Shown here: positions 5,206-5,776 of the stretch, piece after piece
Numbering within the stretch: position 1 is the first letter of the stretch
Layout of the letters: every line of letters begins with the position of its first letter
Source: Thermomicrobiaceae bacterium
Lineage (GTDB): Bacteria > Chloroflexota > Chloroflexia > Thermomicrobiales > Thermomicrobiaceae
Direction of reading: 5' to 3'
Length of the DNA stretch: 5,776 bases
Assembly (NCBI GenBank): GCA_007122555.1
Contig: SKTL01000368.1
Location: 1-5,776, forward strand
Position numbers and translations under genes: made by a program
The notes under the pieces: model-generated
What the model was told of the DNA's origin: nothing
The model's database searches: none
The model's input: the letters and a program-made list of their open reading frames with translations, nothing else

Positions 5206-5776
5206 TCAGGCGTGGGCCGCTTCTCGCTCTTTCGCGTGCTCGATGATCGAATCCATCATGTGACCGGGCACAGGCTGATAATGCGAGAAGTCGACGGAGA
5301 AAAATCCGCGACCCTGTGAGATCGAGCGCAGATCTGACGAGTATCGCTGAATTTCCGCCAACGGGGCATAGGCTTCAATGGTGGTGAATCCGCTTTCCTT
5401 CGGGTTCATCCCCTGGACCTGACCTCGCTTGCCGTTCAGGTCGCTCATGACGTCACCCATGTACTGCTCCGGTATGGTGATCTTCATGTGCATGACCGGT
5501 TCCAGCAACGTCGGGGAAGCCTGTTGCGCCGCCTTTTTGAAGGCTTGCTGCGCGCAGATCTTGAAGGCCATTTCTGACGAGTCGACGGAGTGATACGAAC
5601 CATCCGTCAGACGAACTTTGATATTCACGACCGGATAGCCGGCGACAAGGCCGTCTTGCATGGATTCCCGGACGCCTTTTTCAACCGCCGGAATGAAGTT
5701 CTTGGGAACGACACCGCCGACGATCGTGTCTTCGAACGCAAAGATGTCCTCCTCGTACGGTTCGACGTCGAGGAAC
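5206..5776 (-). CDS. fusA: Elongation factor G family protein, C-terminal part
   Basis: The last 189 residues of an EF-G family translational GTPase, open to the window edge; the first visible Met is internal. Fragment residues 1-88 are domain IV, which enters the ribosomal A site during translocation, with FEDTIVGGVVPKNFIPAVEKG, AGYPVVNIKV and DGSYHSVDSSEMAFK. Residues 90-175 are domain V, with LLEPVMHMKITIPEQYMGDVMSDLNGKRG and PLAEIQRYSSDLRSISQGRG. The GTPase domain lies outside the window. QGRG followed by FSHYQPVP, rather than the GRAxYxMEF pattern common in canonical EF-G, is a hint that this may be the EF-G2-like paralogue, so the symbol is provisional. The family assignment is secure. 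Confidence 0.95.
   Translation of the reverse strand, partial: FLDVEPYEEDIFAFEDTIVGGVVPKNFIPAVEKGVRESMQDGLVAGYPVVNIKVRLTDGSYHSVDSSEMAFKICAQQAFKKAAQQASPTLLEPVMHMKITIPEQYMGDVMSDLNGKRGQVQGMNPKESGFTTIEAYAPLAEIQRYSSDLRSISQGRGFFSVDFSHYQPVPGHMMDSIIEHAKEREAAHA

Overview
The window looks like chromosomal DNA from a moderately high-GC bacterium (high 50s percent GC by eye), most plausibly a member of the Chloroflexota such as a Thermomicrobia relative. This is inferred from three things: a threonyl-tRNA synthetase that lacks its TGS domain, T-box control of that gene, and the style of the lipoprotein and EF-G sequences. No mobile element, CRISPR array or phage gene is visible.

Layout, left to right. 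(1) 1-34: the first 11 codons of an unidentified minus-strand gene, preceded by about 190 bp of non-coding DNA with a long dyad (111-155). (2) 227-1060, minus: a lipoprotein with a lipobox, an acidic Asp/Met-rich stretch and a C-terminal membrane helix. (3) 1061-1225: a short divergent intergenic region. (4) 1226-2197, plus: an M19-type dipeptidase. (5) 2221-2252: a strong hairpin between convergent genes. (6) 2266-4047, minus: thrS. (7) 4176-4473: a compact control region for thrS, with a promoter, a T-box leader whose specifier reads a Thr codon, and an intrinsic terminator. (8) 4506-4582, minus: tRNA-Val(GAC) with encoded CCA, its own extended -10 promoter and a terminator starting one base after the CCA. 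(9) 4641-5039, minus: a small RNase HI-like protein. (10) 5140-5169: a hairpin. (11) 5206-5776, minus: the C-terminal part of an elongation factor G family protein, running off the right edge.

The right half (EF-G, RNase H-like protein, tRNA-Val, T-box, ThrRS) is a co-directional run of mainly translation-related genes. Each unit appears to have its own promoter or terminator, so it is a neighbourhood rather than one operon. The best-supported regulatory logic is at thrS. Transcription should start near 4440, right at the base of T-box stem I. Uncharged tRNA-Thr would read the ACC specifier and pair its CCA end with the UGGA of the T-box bulge, which stabilises an antiterminator and lets transcription continue into thrS. 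Otherwise a 13-bp terminator forms. I found no clearly undescribed system. The points most worth a second look are the TGS-less ThrRS with its T-box, a dyad over the thrS -35 element, the atypical C-terminus of the RNase H-like protein and the Asp/Met-rich lipoprotein.
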